The notes under the pieces: model-generated
Databases searched by the model: none
Seen by the model: only the letters and a program-made list of their open reading frames with translations
What the model was told of the DNA's origin: nothing
Position numbers and translations under genes: made by a program
Assembly (NCBI GenBank): GCA_038503035.1
Contig: JAVSML010023995.1
Location: 1-64,000 of the forward strand
Direction: 5' to 3'
From: Crocodylus rhombifer
Lineage: Eukaryota; Chordata; Crocodylia; Crocodylidae
DNA: 64,000 bases
Part shown: positions 43,696 to 54,860 of the stretch, piece by piece
Numbering within the stretch: position 1 is the first letter of the stretch
How the letters are laid out: every line of letters begins with the position of its first letter

Positions 43696-45668
43696 GTGAG
43701 GGCCTGGCTAGGGAATAAGCACAGAGGAGGAAAAAATGCCTCCTATCCTCAGGCCTTCCCTAAGTTGCAGTAGCAGCTTGGAAAGTAAAGCTTATCCTGG
43801 GGAGAGAGACCTCTTCCGAGATGGGGGATGGACCTTCTGGGGAATCAGGGAGAGAGTGTGTCTTGCTGCCAGCCATACCCTGGAGTGATGAGACACCACT
43901 CGGTAAGGCAGGGGTGTGATTCCCTTTGGCTGCACCCCAGGGATTTAACATGTGTTGCTTCCATTAGGGTTAATGGAAGAATCCATTTTCTGGGTCAGTG
44001 GAGTTACCTTAGTAGTTACAAAGAGAGATGCAGCAATATAAAGGGAACTTTCCCAGCATGGTCTCTGAGGCCCCGGAGGGAACCGTCTCTCGCTCCACCT
44101 TAACTTTTGGTTTGGGACTTGTATCACACAGCTCTTGCTCCTAATGCGGCTGGCTATACTGTAAGAGAGGAAGTCCTCTCTGAACTCTCTCTCCTGGAGG
44201 GCATGTCAGGTCAGCCTGTACAGACAGGGCTGGGGATTTGGGTCATTAGCTACATTGGCACAGCAGGGGTGTGAAGGGGCTCTAAGAAACACACTGCTGC
44301 AGTGTCAAGCGGGAAAGCCTCTATGCTTTTCTCTCTTTTGTTCTGCAGCTACAGAATCAAGGGCTTCTGCAAGTCAGAGGCTACCAATTGTGGCTAACAC
44401 TGGGCGCACAGGAAGGCTACATTTTGGGCAGTCTTTCCTCAGAAAGCTCTGCCACTGTGCCACTGCATGAGCCTGGGTTCTCTCTCACCCTAGGGCAATG
44501 CTGATTCCCCTTGTAACTGACCTATAGCCCCCTACTATCTCAGCCCTGGGTTCCCCACATCCAGCTCTTGCTGATGTCCCTCGCTCCTGCCCTTCAGCAT
44601 CTCATGTCTCAGCCCTGAAACTCTCAAACAGAGGCTGTAAATGGTGCGGTGGCTTTATAGGATGTAGAAGAGCCCAGAAGGGACTGTGCTGATACCAGCA
44701 CACTCATTTTTCTTGGGGTCTAAGCTGTATGTGAACTGAAATGCACAAAGCTCATCAAGGAGGCTTGCACTGTTACCTATAGTGTGGTAGCTTCTAAAGG
44801 CCCCCGTCAGCCTGCCTCCCCATTTTATTTGGAGATGTGTTAGAGATGTATTTCTTCCTACTGGAATCCCCAGTCTGGGATCATTGGAATCATCCATTGG
44901 GGCGTGGGGGATGGGTGCATTGACAAGCCTCTGATGCAGTCACAGTGCCCATCTCCCAGCAAGGCTCAGTGAAGAGTGCAGTATAAATGTATAGCATCAG
45001 ATCCTTGACTCAGATTACATCAGTGGAGCTTCCCTGACTTGATCCTTGGGAGCTTTTGGATCTTCAGGGATGATCTGACCACTAAGCACTGGGACAATGG
45101 GTGTGCCCATCCAACTAATTAGCAGCTTTAATTGTACACATCAATCAGCCAAAAGAGTACAACCTCCAAGAAGTGATTGGCTTCAGCAGTCAGGAGAGAT
45201 ATGGACTGGTTCATTTTCAGCCTCCACTTTAACCTGAAGCCTTTTGCCATCTGAGGGCATTTTGGTGTCTGGTGTGAAATTAGTCACTTGACTGTCATTC
45301 TTAGAGGGGCTCTGGACCGACTGGACAAGTGGCCTGTGTTAGGCAAGGCCCTGTCACATCAGAGGTGTAGGGAAGGCTCCATGGAGAAAGCTGGTATTGC
45401 TACTGCTATTTCAGCACCACCAGCCTTTGGGGTTGTCAGCCTGCACTTTTCACCAGCTCTACCCTGACTGAACATCTGGAAGAAGAAAACCTGGGGCTGA
45501 ACCCGGGAGCAGTGGGGATGTGGCTGGTGACTCTCTATAGGCTCTGCTGTGCTCCCCAGGGGTCAGCTGGGGCTGAGAATGTATTTTTAGCTTGTGTGGG
45601 GGTTGCTGACCCTCTCTGAGGTGCTGATTAGAGGCCAGGATGATGACACTTTGTTTTTTTCCTTCCAG
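43696..45668 (+). other. VEGFA: VEGFA intron 3 (1973 bp)
   Basis: Apparently unique sequence. No repeat family or extra exon was recognised. Ends with a T-rich tract and CTTCCAG. Confidence 0.93.
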
Positions 45669-45745
45669 ATCATGAGAATTAAACCCCATCAGAGTCAACA
45701 CATAGCATACATGAGCTTCTTACAGCACAGTAAATGTGAATGCAG
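45669..45745 (+). CDS. VEGFA: VEGFA exon 4: last knot strand and VEGFR2-contact loop
   Basis: 77 bp as in human. Encodes [17 protein letters not shown], then LQHSKCEC. The Arg, Lys and His of MRIKPH, which in human form the basic VEGFR2-binding loop, are intact. The final two knot cysteines are KCEC. The exon ends with AG of an Arg codon completed in exon 5. Donor GTGAGA. Confidence 0.97.
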
Positions 45746-46255
45746 GTGAGAATGGAACAGTGCTGGGATCTCCAGGGCTCTGACTGCTGTCATAATAAAC
45801 CTACCTCCAGGGATTTGGCCTTGTCTTTTTTCACTGCCTTAAACTTAAAGACCTGGCCCAATTAGCACTTCAAGTCTGTTCCAAACTGGTGTGCAGAGAG
45901 ACAGCTGGACTAGTGGGGAGGGGGTCCTTCCATTGCAGGTGTTACCACTCTCAAGATGGCAGGTGATTGGAGGACAGTGCCTGGGATGGGTTAGGGTAGG
46001 GTGTATCCTGTGGACAAATGATATGTCATGGGGGAGCCCACTGGCTTCCAAGGAAGGGCAGAAACCTTCCAGGGTGGTCCCTTAGTCAGAATGGGCATGT
46101 TCTGTGGTGCTTGCAGTTCCTGCCTTGTACGGGGCAAGGATTTGGGGAGCAGACCTGTGACTGCAGACCCTGGGGCAGGCCAGGGGAGGGTATAATTGGT
46201 GGGGTCTCTAGGGGGATCCCTTTTAATCAGGCCTTTGTCCTTTTTTCCCTTCCAG
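45746..46255 (+). other. VEGFA: VEGFA intron 4 (510 bp)
   Basis: Short unique intron; no repeat or alternative exon was recognised. Acceptor CTTCCAG. Confidence 0.93.
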
Positions 46256-46288
46256 ACCAAAGAAAGATGTCAAAGCTAAGCAAGAAAA
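46256..46288 (+). CDS. VEGFA: VEGFA exon 5: plasmin-sensitive linker
   Basis: 33 bp, three more than the human exon. Encodes PKKDVKAKQE within RPKKDVKAKQEK. Chicken VEGF has the same one-residue-longer linker, which accounts for isoform sizes of 122, 166 and 190 rather than 121, 165 and 189. The exon ends in phase 2 (AA), so it can join exon 6, exon 7 or exon 8 in frame. Donor GTAAGT. Confidence 0.95.
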
Positions 46289-49200
46289 GTAAGTGGCGAG
46301 CTTTTTCTCCCTTTTTTTTTTCTCATGGTGGTTGGTTGTTTTTTTTCCTTTCCTTTTCCCTCTTTTGGTCATTTGTCAGCAAGAGGTGCTCAAATCCAGG
46401 AGCTGTTTCTTTAATTATCAGGTGGTGGTTTTAGGTGGCAAGCCCTAAATCCATTCCAGGTGGGCACAGAAATCCAGATGTAGTTCTCCCTGCTTCAGGC
46501 TAGGGGAGGAACTTTCCTGACCCAGAACATGGAATTGGTTCCCTAATGATTTACAGAGAGTACCCAGGGTATTCTGGAGTGGAATCTGATGTGTCCATCA
46601 GGAATGGATTCTAGGTGCTCCCTGCTCTCCCCCTCCCCAGGTGTTTCTTTGATCACTGGAAATTGCTGTCTTTCTTTTTCTTGCTGCTTTGGTGAGAACT
46701 TGCTGGCTTCTTTCTCAGCAGCTTGCGCAGAGACTCTTTCAGAAGCAAGACAGTCTCTCAGCTTGGGTTCCTAGTAGAGCCTCTAGCTGAGTGGGTGCTC
46801 TGCTGGCTGGCAGTAGGAGGTGGTAGCACTGGAAGTCTGGTGAAGGCAGGGGTGATTCTACATGTGGATGAGCATTGCTTGGTGACGGGGCTGGGTGGGT
46901 GGGTGGGCGGGTGAGGGAAAGGAGCCATCTTAGCCCTCCTAGCAGGAGATGGGGATGAACTTGGCTGAGGGCTTCAAGGGAAGGTGAAATCTCTTTCAAG
47001 CTTGTGGTTCCATTCTAGGGACATAAGAGGGGTAGGGTACAGCCTGCCTGCAGAGGGTGATGATTTTTACACCATCCCGACCACCGCCGTGATGATAACG
47101 AACGTGGAGTGAATGAATGAATAAATACATAAACACATACATAAATAAAGAGCAACCCCTCATGCGAGCGGTTATGCAGAACTGCATATTGCTGGGACAG
47201 CATCTTTGCCATGTGGCTGCACTGAGTTGAATGAGTAAAGAATGGGCTGGGGCATGGGGAGATAAAGCAGAAACAGAGAGAGAGAGAACACATGCATGTG
47301 AGAGAGAGAGAACGCATCTTCTGGTTGGCTTCATAGGTGTAGCCACTCACCAGCCTTTCACCCATCCCTGGAGTCTTGCTCATGGTACCAGTAGGCTGAG
47401 TTGGGACTCACTTGTGCAGTGGCAGCCCATCCACGTGACTCTGTGGTTCGATGGTGTGAGAGCGTTGGTTCTGTGTGAGCACGGGTGCCAATGGGGAGCG
47501 GGTGAGGCAGCCAGGCCTTCCTCTCTGACTCTGTAGTGTCCCTGCCTTCTCTGACCAGGTGTGCAGCCCCTTGCTGTTTCTGTACACTAGGAACACTAGG
47601 GCTGGCCTCAAGTCCCTGTTATGTCTGATGCACTTTCTCCCTTGACCCTGGAGTTTACTTGCCCTTAATGTCTCTCTAGTTTGCAAGGGTGTGGAAATCT
47701 CTCCCAAAGGAAATTCCCGTCTTTCTACCACCACCACATTATGACTCTTGGTGTGTTCTTGGGATGCTCCCTTTGCTTGCAGCTAGGAGAGAGTTTGGAA
47801 GGGAACTAGCACTCAGTTGCCAGTTGCAGCACATAAGCTTGAACGGGACTCCCAAAATACCCTGACAGTTACCTTCAGGTTCCTTCCCCACTCTTTCTTC
47901 CTTATCTCCCCCTCTCCTACCCACCCAAGGTGGACTGAAAAGCTGTGCCACTAGGGCTCACTCGACCAATAAACACTGGCCCTTCTCTATCCCAGTTTAC
48001 GTGTCTGTTCCTGGCCCTGGTGATTGTGTGGCTCAAGGAACAGAGCAGGTTCTAGACTTCTCCCCGGCTCTCTCCCTGGGCATGAAGATAGGTGCTTAGT
48101 GCGCTTAGCATCCCAGCCTGCTCCTACAAACCAGGTGCAATCAGTGAATTATTTTGAAAGAAGAAAGTGTCAAATGGGTCAGCGTCTTGGCTCCGTTCGC
48201 TTGCCTGCCCAGCAGATCCATGTGGAAAGTGTGTGGGGAGGACTGAAAACAACTTGGTTGGCTGAGAGGGGGCTCTTTCCCCTACCCCCGCCACATGTCC
48301 TAACTAGGTCAGGGCTCTTAATTCTTCCCCTTCATATGATCAATTCGGAAGCTGCCAGTAGGTAGGTGGCAGGGGCTCCCAACCACTGAGTGGAGTGACA
48401 GGCAGGAGGCAGAATGGTTGAACAGGCGATTCAGGTTAGACAACCACCTCCTCCTCCTCCTCCTCCTCCTGCAACATTGCTCACCTGCCTGCATGAGTCA
48501 CTCCTCGGATCTGCCTGTGCAGCTGCAGGGGTGGCAAAGGGAGGTGGGCTGGGTGCCCAGTGCTGCAGGCCCTTGCTCCACAGGTGAGCAGGTTCCTTGG
48601 GTTGCCCCGGCTGCTGCGAGGGTGGTGGTTGCAGGGCAAAGGGCTGGGTGGTCACATGCTTCCAAACTTTCCCTCTTTGTGGTGAGCCTCACGTGGCAAG
48701 GCCCCCTTCCTGCCCCTCCCAGCCTCCACTCCCTGCATCTAACAGGAGGTGGCTTCCTCACCTGCTCCTTTCACATGTTAACCCAGCACTGCTGCTCAGC
48801 ATGGGAAGAGTCTTTGGAGTGCCAACATTTTCCTTGGACTGTGGGGGATGCCCTTGCCCTGTAGGGTGGTGCTAGCACTGCCTCTTCCCTAAGTGTTTTC
48901 CTTATTCAAGGCGGGAAGGGAATCCCTTCATTCATGTTGCCTCTCATCAAGCACTGACTTATGATCTGTTGCCAGAAAAGCATTTACAAGGCACGGGTAT
49001 TGTGCGGCACTTAATTGAGTGTCTCTGCTTCCCTTCCCTGTCCCTGTCCCATCCCAGTCTCTGAAAGCCCCTCTTCAGAGGAGGAAGGCACCCCTGGGAC
49101 AGCTGCTGTTGCTGGTGAGGGTCCAAGCTGCCTTTGCCTTGAAGGGGGCTTCTGCAGCACTCCAGCCTTTGGCCTTGCCTTTGCTTCATACGTGGCCCTA

Positions 49201-49417
49201 GTGTGGTGGTGCTGGCAGTGTGGAGAGGCCAGTCAGTGTGTGTGGCTCGGGGCTGAACACAAATACAACACCCCACAGACCTGCTTCTCTACAACACTGT
49301 GTGCTTCCCCCTTCTCCCAGCAGGCACAGGGCTGGGGCTTCCCTCCCCTTTCCGTTTTCTTTCTCTCTTTCTCTTTCTGTTTTTTTTTTTTTTTGTTTTG
49401 TTTTGTTTTTCTTCCAG
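46289..49417 (+). other. VEGFA: VEGFA intron 5 (3129 bp)
   Basis: Unique sequence with small GA and CTC repeats (47272-47312 and about 48449-48470) and an ATAAATACAT-rich patch at 47115-47150. It ends in an unusually long pyrimidine tract just before exon 6. No extra coding exon was recognised. Confidence 0.92.
49359..49417 (+). promoter_or_regulatory. Long polypyrimidine tract and acceptor before exon 6
   Basis: Nearly 60 nt of C/T sequence (TTTCTCTC runs, T14, TTTTG repeats) end in CTTCCAG. Exon 6 is the alternatively used heparin-binding exon, so this tract is a plausible target for PTB- or U2AF-dependent control. Confidence 0.6.
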
Positions 49418-49489
49418 AAAATCAAAGCGAGGAAAGGGAAAGGGTCAAAAGAGAAAGCGCAAGAAAGGCCGGTACAAACCACACAGCTT
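49418..49489 (+). CDS. VEGFA: VEGFA exon 6 (6a): basic matrix-binding segment, alternatively spliced
   Basis: 72 bp as human exon 6a. Encodes a very basic stretch, KSKRGKGKGQKRKRKKG then RYKPHS, that retains long isoforms on heparan sulfate and matrix. The length is a multiple of three and phases are equal on both sides, so skipping preserves the frame and yields the 166-residue form. Donor GTACGT is the same hexamer found at human exon 6a. Reading on past the donor meets TAG at 49512-49514. Confidence 0.95.
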
Positions 49490-50678
49490 GTACGTTTGTG
49501 TCCTGTGCTCGTAGAGCTTGTCCCTAAATTGTCCCACCTGCTTGCAGCACACTGAAAAATCTTACCTTTCCCCCCCCTCAAATCACTGGGTGGCTCAGAT
49601 CCCTCTCAGGGGCTGCGCTGGTGGTGGCTCAGCTCTGGCACTGAGGGGAAGCAGAGCTCAGGGAAGGTGGCTTTTGCTTGCTTGGCGCCTTCTCTCTATT
49701 AACAAGCAACAGCAGCCATGTCTAAGCGTGCCAGAGAGGGTGGGGCGGGAGGGTTCTCTGCACTCTTAGTGCTCCTTTATGACGCACCTGTGCCGTCCAC
49801 TTTCACCACTTGGCTTCTGTCCCCAGCAAGTCACTCCTACAGAGTCTTGCAACAGGAGGCTGGCACCTACCATGCATGCATGTGGGTGTGTATGTATGTG
49901 TGGGTATGTGTGTGCACTCACGCATGTGTGTCTGGTGGAAACACAAGCGGAGAGGAGCAGTGGGAAATTTAGAAGGCGTCTCTCTCTCCCTCTGCTGGAC
50001 TTGGCGGCTCCTCTCTCTCTGTCTTCTGGTCTCTGTCTCTCTCACTCTGGTTCACACAATTCTGCATTGTAAATTTCTGGCCCGTCTCCTAGTAGATTCT
50101 CGGGTGGCCAGTCTGGAGTGGGATGGGGGCTTAACAGATGACTTCACTTCCCCTATCCTCAAGAAATGACCAGGCAATACCTGGCAGTTGGTGCAAGCTG
50201 CAGGGGTGTCCTCTCTGCTCTCTGCACAGTTGTTGCCCCTGATGATTCAGGAGTCTGGCCTGCTTTTCAGGGGTGGATAGATTCCTGCTTCTTTGCCTGC
50301 TAGCTGCTGGCCTCAGTGAAGCTTGGATGTTCTGTTTCAGGAGCCCCCTTGCTAACACATCTGTTGCTAGCAAGGGTCTGTCGCTTTCCAGTCCCTGGGC
50401 CCCCTTCAGATTGGAATTGATGCAGGATTTGTGAATACCGTGCAGAGAACCTGTTTTCTGTCTCTTTATGCTGATGCAAGAGGGTTTTGTCGTGAACAGA
50501 TTCTGGGGCTTTCGGGGCAGTGCTATGAGTGTCCCTCAGCCAATGATGCTTCAATGGGACAGCGTGGGGGCTGTTGGGAGGGGGCAGGGGATTGCTTTGA
50601 TGTGTAGGGTGTTGCATGTGTATTTTCTTCCTGCTGAAGCGCTGTAGCTTAGACGTCTTTCCTTTTGCCTTTTTGCAG
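49490..50678 (+). other. VEGFA: VEGFA intron 6 (1189 bp)
   Basis: Contains a TG-rich patch near 49880-49940 and CTCTCT-rich sequence at 49978-50045. Ends TTTTTGCAG. No further exon. Confidence 0.93.
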
Positions 50679-50810
50679 TCACTGTGAGCCTTGCTCAGAG
50701 AGGAGAAAGCACTTGTTTGTACAAGATCCCCAGACCTGTAAATGTTCCTGCAAAAACACAGATTCACGTTGCAAATCGAGGCAGCTTGAGTTAAACGAGC
50801 GCACTTGCAG
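50679..50810 (+). CDS. VEGFA: VEGFA exon 7: heparin and neuropilin binding domain
   Basis: 132 bp as in human. Encodes [20 protein letters not shown], continuing with [11 protein letters not shown] and [12 protein letters not shown]. All heparin-binding-domain cysteines in this exon are present. The basic residues for heparan sulfate are conserved. Start HCEP replaces human PCGP, as in birds. The exon ends with AG of Arg completed in exon 8. Donor GTTTGT is weaker than the other donors, which suits an exon that is skipped in the short isoform. Confidence 0.97.
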
Positions 50811-53130
50811 GTTTGTGTCCTGAAGGATGAAAGAGAAACACACAAAGAGAGAGAGAAAGAGGGGGGAGCTTGCTTTCTGCTGGCTTCTGGCACCATTGCT
50901 CTGTGATCGCTCCTTTCCTCTGTACTTCGGGGGCTGGAGGGCTGAGGGGTAACTAGGATGGGGACAGCATTTACTCTTTGCCAAATGTTTGCTGTGAGCT
51001 TGTGTGTGTGCTTGTCAGGATTGGATGAGATGCTCTGACAGCTGAGGTGTTTGTGCTCAAGGGGTTCTCTCATAGAATAAGATGGTGGCTTTTGGGTTGC
51101 TGTGTTAATCAGGGAAGGAGCCTGGAGCTCTGTATGCTTCATACTGGATTCCCTTTGTAGAGAGAACAAGAAAAGCCCCTTTTCTTCAGAGGAAATGTAG
51201 CCCCTCTCCTCTGGGGAGAGAAAAGCCAAATCTCTACCTGCAACCCCCTAGCATTTTTCTGCCCTCCCGCTCCTAAAACCCAGGGGGGCACTCTTGTACT
51301 GCACTTTGCACACAATATGCCTCACATCCACTAACTGTTAATGGCACATTTCTGTTTGAGGCCTACACTCTGTGCTGTGCCCCACACCATGGTGCCTGTT
51401 TATAGGATATGCATGGCAGAGGGTCCCTTCTTTAGTCTGCCTATGAGAACCAGGTACAGAGAGACTGTGTTCAGGGCCTGTTTAGTGACCTACACTGCCT
51501 GTATATATCTCTGTGTGTTTGCTTTTGTGCATCTCCATAGAGAAACATGACTAGGAACAGTGGGCCTGGTCCTTGTGTCAATCAGTACGGCTTCACTGAA
51601 TTGTGGGGAGCTATGCTGCTTTACGTTGGCTGAAGATCTGGCTTTGCGTGCATGTGTGTAACGTGTGAGATCATCTGTATGTGAGATCATCTATATATAT
51701 ATTTATATAGGCACATGAAACTGATTGCTGAGATCCCTCTCTGGACTGGCCTGGTGCTATAAACTCTAGCTCCCATTCACAAAGATTCTGGAGTCTGTTC
51801 CCATCTAGAGAGCATTGCACTGTTTATAGTCAGGCTAAAAGGTCAAACAGCTATGAAATGAGGGTCCCCTGTGGCTAGAGGCTGGAAGCTGAGGCATCTG
51901 TTTGCCTGCCTGGTAAAACTTTGTGGCTGGGCAGTGTCTGTGTATTGAGCCCTCCCTTGGGGATTTGGTGCTCACCAAGCCAACGGCCTCATGCCATTGT
52001 GCTCTGTGCCAAACCCTATGAAGCCTGGCTCTCCGGCATTGCCAGGGCTTGAGAAACTGCTCTGGATGCAGAGAAATTATCTGGGAAGCTGTTACCTGAA
52101 TGGGAGGGCGACTAGTGCTGGGGGCAGAACAGAGCCGTTCTTCTTCAGTTACGTTTCACCCTGCAGGCGCAGTTCCCTGGAGAGTGAGAACAGACAGCTT
52201 CCTGCCGTTGACCTTTCTCTCTCACTGCTGTGTCCCACTCCCCCCTCCCTTTCCCCACTCCCAGAACAGCTGGCATTACCCCTACAGAGTTTAAGGGTGG
52301 GAAATAATCTCAAGTGAAAAAAAAAAATCTTCCTGGCTTGAGGAATTATTAGACTTTCTTGCCAGTCCCTCCCTGTGGTGGGGTGAGTGGCATGATTAGA
52401 GGTTTCCAGAGGTAGTGCATTGGCCAGGAGCACAGGATGGAGTCATGGGAGCGGGTAATTTAGCTGTTTCCGGATTTAAAGCTGGTTAAGCTGAAGTTCC
52501 TCCCCCTCTCTTCTCTGGAGTTTCTGAAGTTGGGCCCTGTGGGGCAGGGCAAGTTCTTGTTTGTCCTGCTGCTTCTGCAAGCTGCTGCTGCTGCTTTTCT
52601 CTGGCACTAACCCCTGCTCTCAGCAGCCAGTGGAATGAGAGGCACTTTCCTTTCATCTTTTTGCTTGTATGAGACTCTTGGCTGCACTGCTTCAAATGGA
52701 AATGATAGGCTAGATGGAGAGAGTGTGTGTGTGTGTGTGTGTGTGTCTGTCTCTGCGTGGGAGGCTCAGGCCCTGTGCATGTGTGTGTGTGTGTGTGTGT
52801 GTGTGGGTAGATGGTAAGGGTAAATGGAAAGCAAGGTGGGGTTGAAGGTTGAGGAGGAAGAAAGCTCTTTTGCTGTGACTCTGCTCCTAAACTCACCCCC
52901 TAACCTCAGCCTCGGAGAACCCAGGGGAATGTGTTTCATCCAGGTTGATGTCCTTAGTTATATTGTCCCGACCTTCCACAGATGTGTGAAAAGTCTGCAG
53001 TGCCCCAGCAGGGGTGCAGTAGCATAGAAATGCTGCCGCCTTAACCTCACCACCAACCCTTCTTTACCTCTGTCCCATCCCCCACAAATCACAAATGTAA
53101 CCTCTCTTTCTTCCCTCTCCTTCCTGGCAG
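50811..53130 (+). other. VEGFA: VEGFA intron 7 (2320 bp)
   Basis: Unique sequence plus a TG microsatellite (52726-52805). The acceptor before exon 8 is CTTCCTGGCAG. No additional exon was seen. Confidence 0.93.
52726..52805 (+). repeat. (TG)n microsatellites in intron 7
   Basis: Two TG runs, about 52726-52746 and 52779-52805, separated by 30 bp of non-repetitive sequence. Confidence 0.9.
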
Positions 53131-53152
53131 ATGTGACAAGCCAAGACGGTGA
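53131..53152 (+). CDS. VEGFA: VEGFA exon 8 (8a) coding part and stop
   Basis: Completes Arg, then encodes CDKPRR followed by TGA at 53150-53152, identical to the human VEGF-Axxx (8a) C-terminus. The terminal Arg is the C-end-rule residue that inserts into the neuropilin-1 b1 pocket. The next in-frame stop after TGA is a TAA at 53228-53230. Confidence 0.97.
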
Positions 53153-53433
53153 GCAGCGGAGAAGAAGGGGGAACAGCCCTGTTTTTGGAGCCTGATTTCT
53201 CACCTGGACAGGGGAAAAAAAAAACACTAATCCAAATGAACCCTAAAATGAAGGATCGGTAGAGCACAGCACTTTCAGTACGGACGATGGACTCTGGAAG
53301 GAACATTCCCCAAGGCACCCGCCGCACAGAATACACCTTTTGGTTTTGAACTGTTGTTTTTTGTTTTCTTTTCATGCTGCTAAATAATGGAGCCAGGAAG
53401 ACTATAGGGTGTATTTTATGGGATTCCCATACA

Positions 53434-53446
53434 TACATACATATAC

Positions 53447-53482
<36 letters not shown>

Positions 53483-53628
53483 ATACATGTGTGCGTGTAT
53501 GTATGTGTGTGTACATATATATACACATACACACACGTGCGCGTGCGCACACACACGTGTATGTGTGTGTGCGCGCGCATGTGTGTATGTGTGTGTGTAG
53601 ATATGTGTTTATTTTTAACCACATATAC

Positions 53629-53667
<39 letters not shown>

Positions 53668-53680
53668 ATGTGTGTGTGTA

Positions 53681-53750
<70 letters not shown>
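53434..53750 (+). repeat. Large compound AT/GT/AC/GA microsatellite in the VEGFA 3' UTR
   Basis: Successive (AT)n, (GT)n, alternating purine-pyrimidine with GCGCGC, (AT)n, (GA)n, (GT)n and (AC)n tracts. A TG arm at 53691-53716 and a CA arm at 53719-53744 are perfect complements. The position corresponds to the short AT/CA-rich stretch of the human 3' UTR. Confidence 0.92.
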
Positions 53751-53753
<3 letters not shown>

Positions 53754-54806
53754 ACAGATTTTTTTTTTAACATTACTAATGTTATTGGTGTCTTCACTGG
53801 ATATATTCGACTGCTGTGGACACAAGCGGGCTACTTGGGGCATAAGAAACAAGCTAAGACTGGACTTTGGCAGAAGCGCTGAGTGTAATCTTCTTAACCC
53901 TTACTGACTTGTGCGGCTTCTGCTGTTTCTCTGTAGAGCGTGCTGTTCCACAAACCACATTCTCCTCACCTTGGAAGGGGAGAAGAATTAACAGAGAGGA
54001 GGGGCAGGGGATTCTAAAGAGCAGCGCCTCAAGGTATTATGGTCAAAGATCACGGAAATGGCTCAGGATGCTGGGCCAGCTGCATGTTTGAGGATTCCTT
54101 CTCCCCTCCTTCCCACAGCCTTCACTCTGACTCATCTCATGACCTGTCTGCCTTGCTTGCACATGGGACATCAGTGTATGTTTTGTGTTGATATCACTCA
54201 CTGTAGAAACTCTGCCAGGGGTACAGTCTGGCCTTAAAGGATGGTGAGCAGCTGATACACAAACCTTTACGTTCAAGGAAGTATCACAGGAGTCTACATT
54301 TTCTGCCGTTGGTGGCTGCAAAAAGGACACATAGCCTACAGTGTGCTGAAGCAAGAATGGGGACCGGTGTATAGCCACGCCTTTGTTCAGCACTGTCTGC
54401 TCTCTTCATGCACAGAGCTGCCACTGAAGAGCATCCAAGATGCTTATGGAACGTTTCTGGAAAGGGATATTAATCAAAAGTATATACACAGTAGGTTTGC
54501 GTGTATGTGTGTCATGAATGTGTGCGCACATGTGTGTGTATAATTATATTATTTTAAATATACATGACTAAGACTTTCAAAAAAAATGGCTTGGGATTTT
54601 GTCTGCCTTATTTTTCAGGTGCCCAAGCTGTTCCCTCCCTAAACAGGCCTGATTCTTCACAAAGTGCTGGACAGCTGCCCTCTTAGTGGCAGGTGCCTCT
54701 GAAGAGTGTTACGCTGGGCACTCAAAGCTGAGTCACGCAAAATCGCAAGTCACTGCTGAAAGTCTGGGCTGTGTGTATGTGTGTATATCAGTAATACGTG
54801 ATGGGT

Positions 54807-54808
<2 letters not shown>

Positions 54809-54855
<47 letters not shown>
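54809..54855 (+). repeat. (AC)n microsatellite in the VEGFA 3' UTR
   Basis: About 23 AC units. CA-rich RNA is a binding site class for hnRNP L, which acts on the mammalian VEGFA 3' UTR. Confidence 0.93.

Positions 54856-54860
<5 letters not shown>

Noticed and set aside
53064..53852. 262-codon minus-strand frame in the 3' UTR
   Set aside because: Mostly dinucleotide repeats read as alternating Thr-His and Ile-Tyr; not protein coding.
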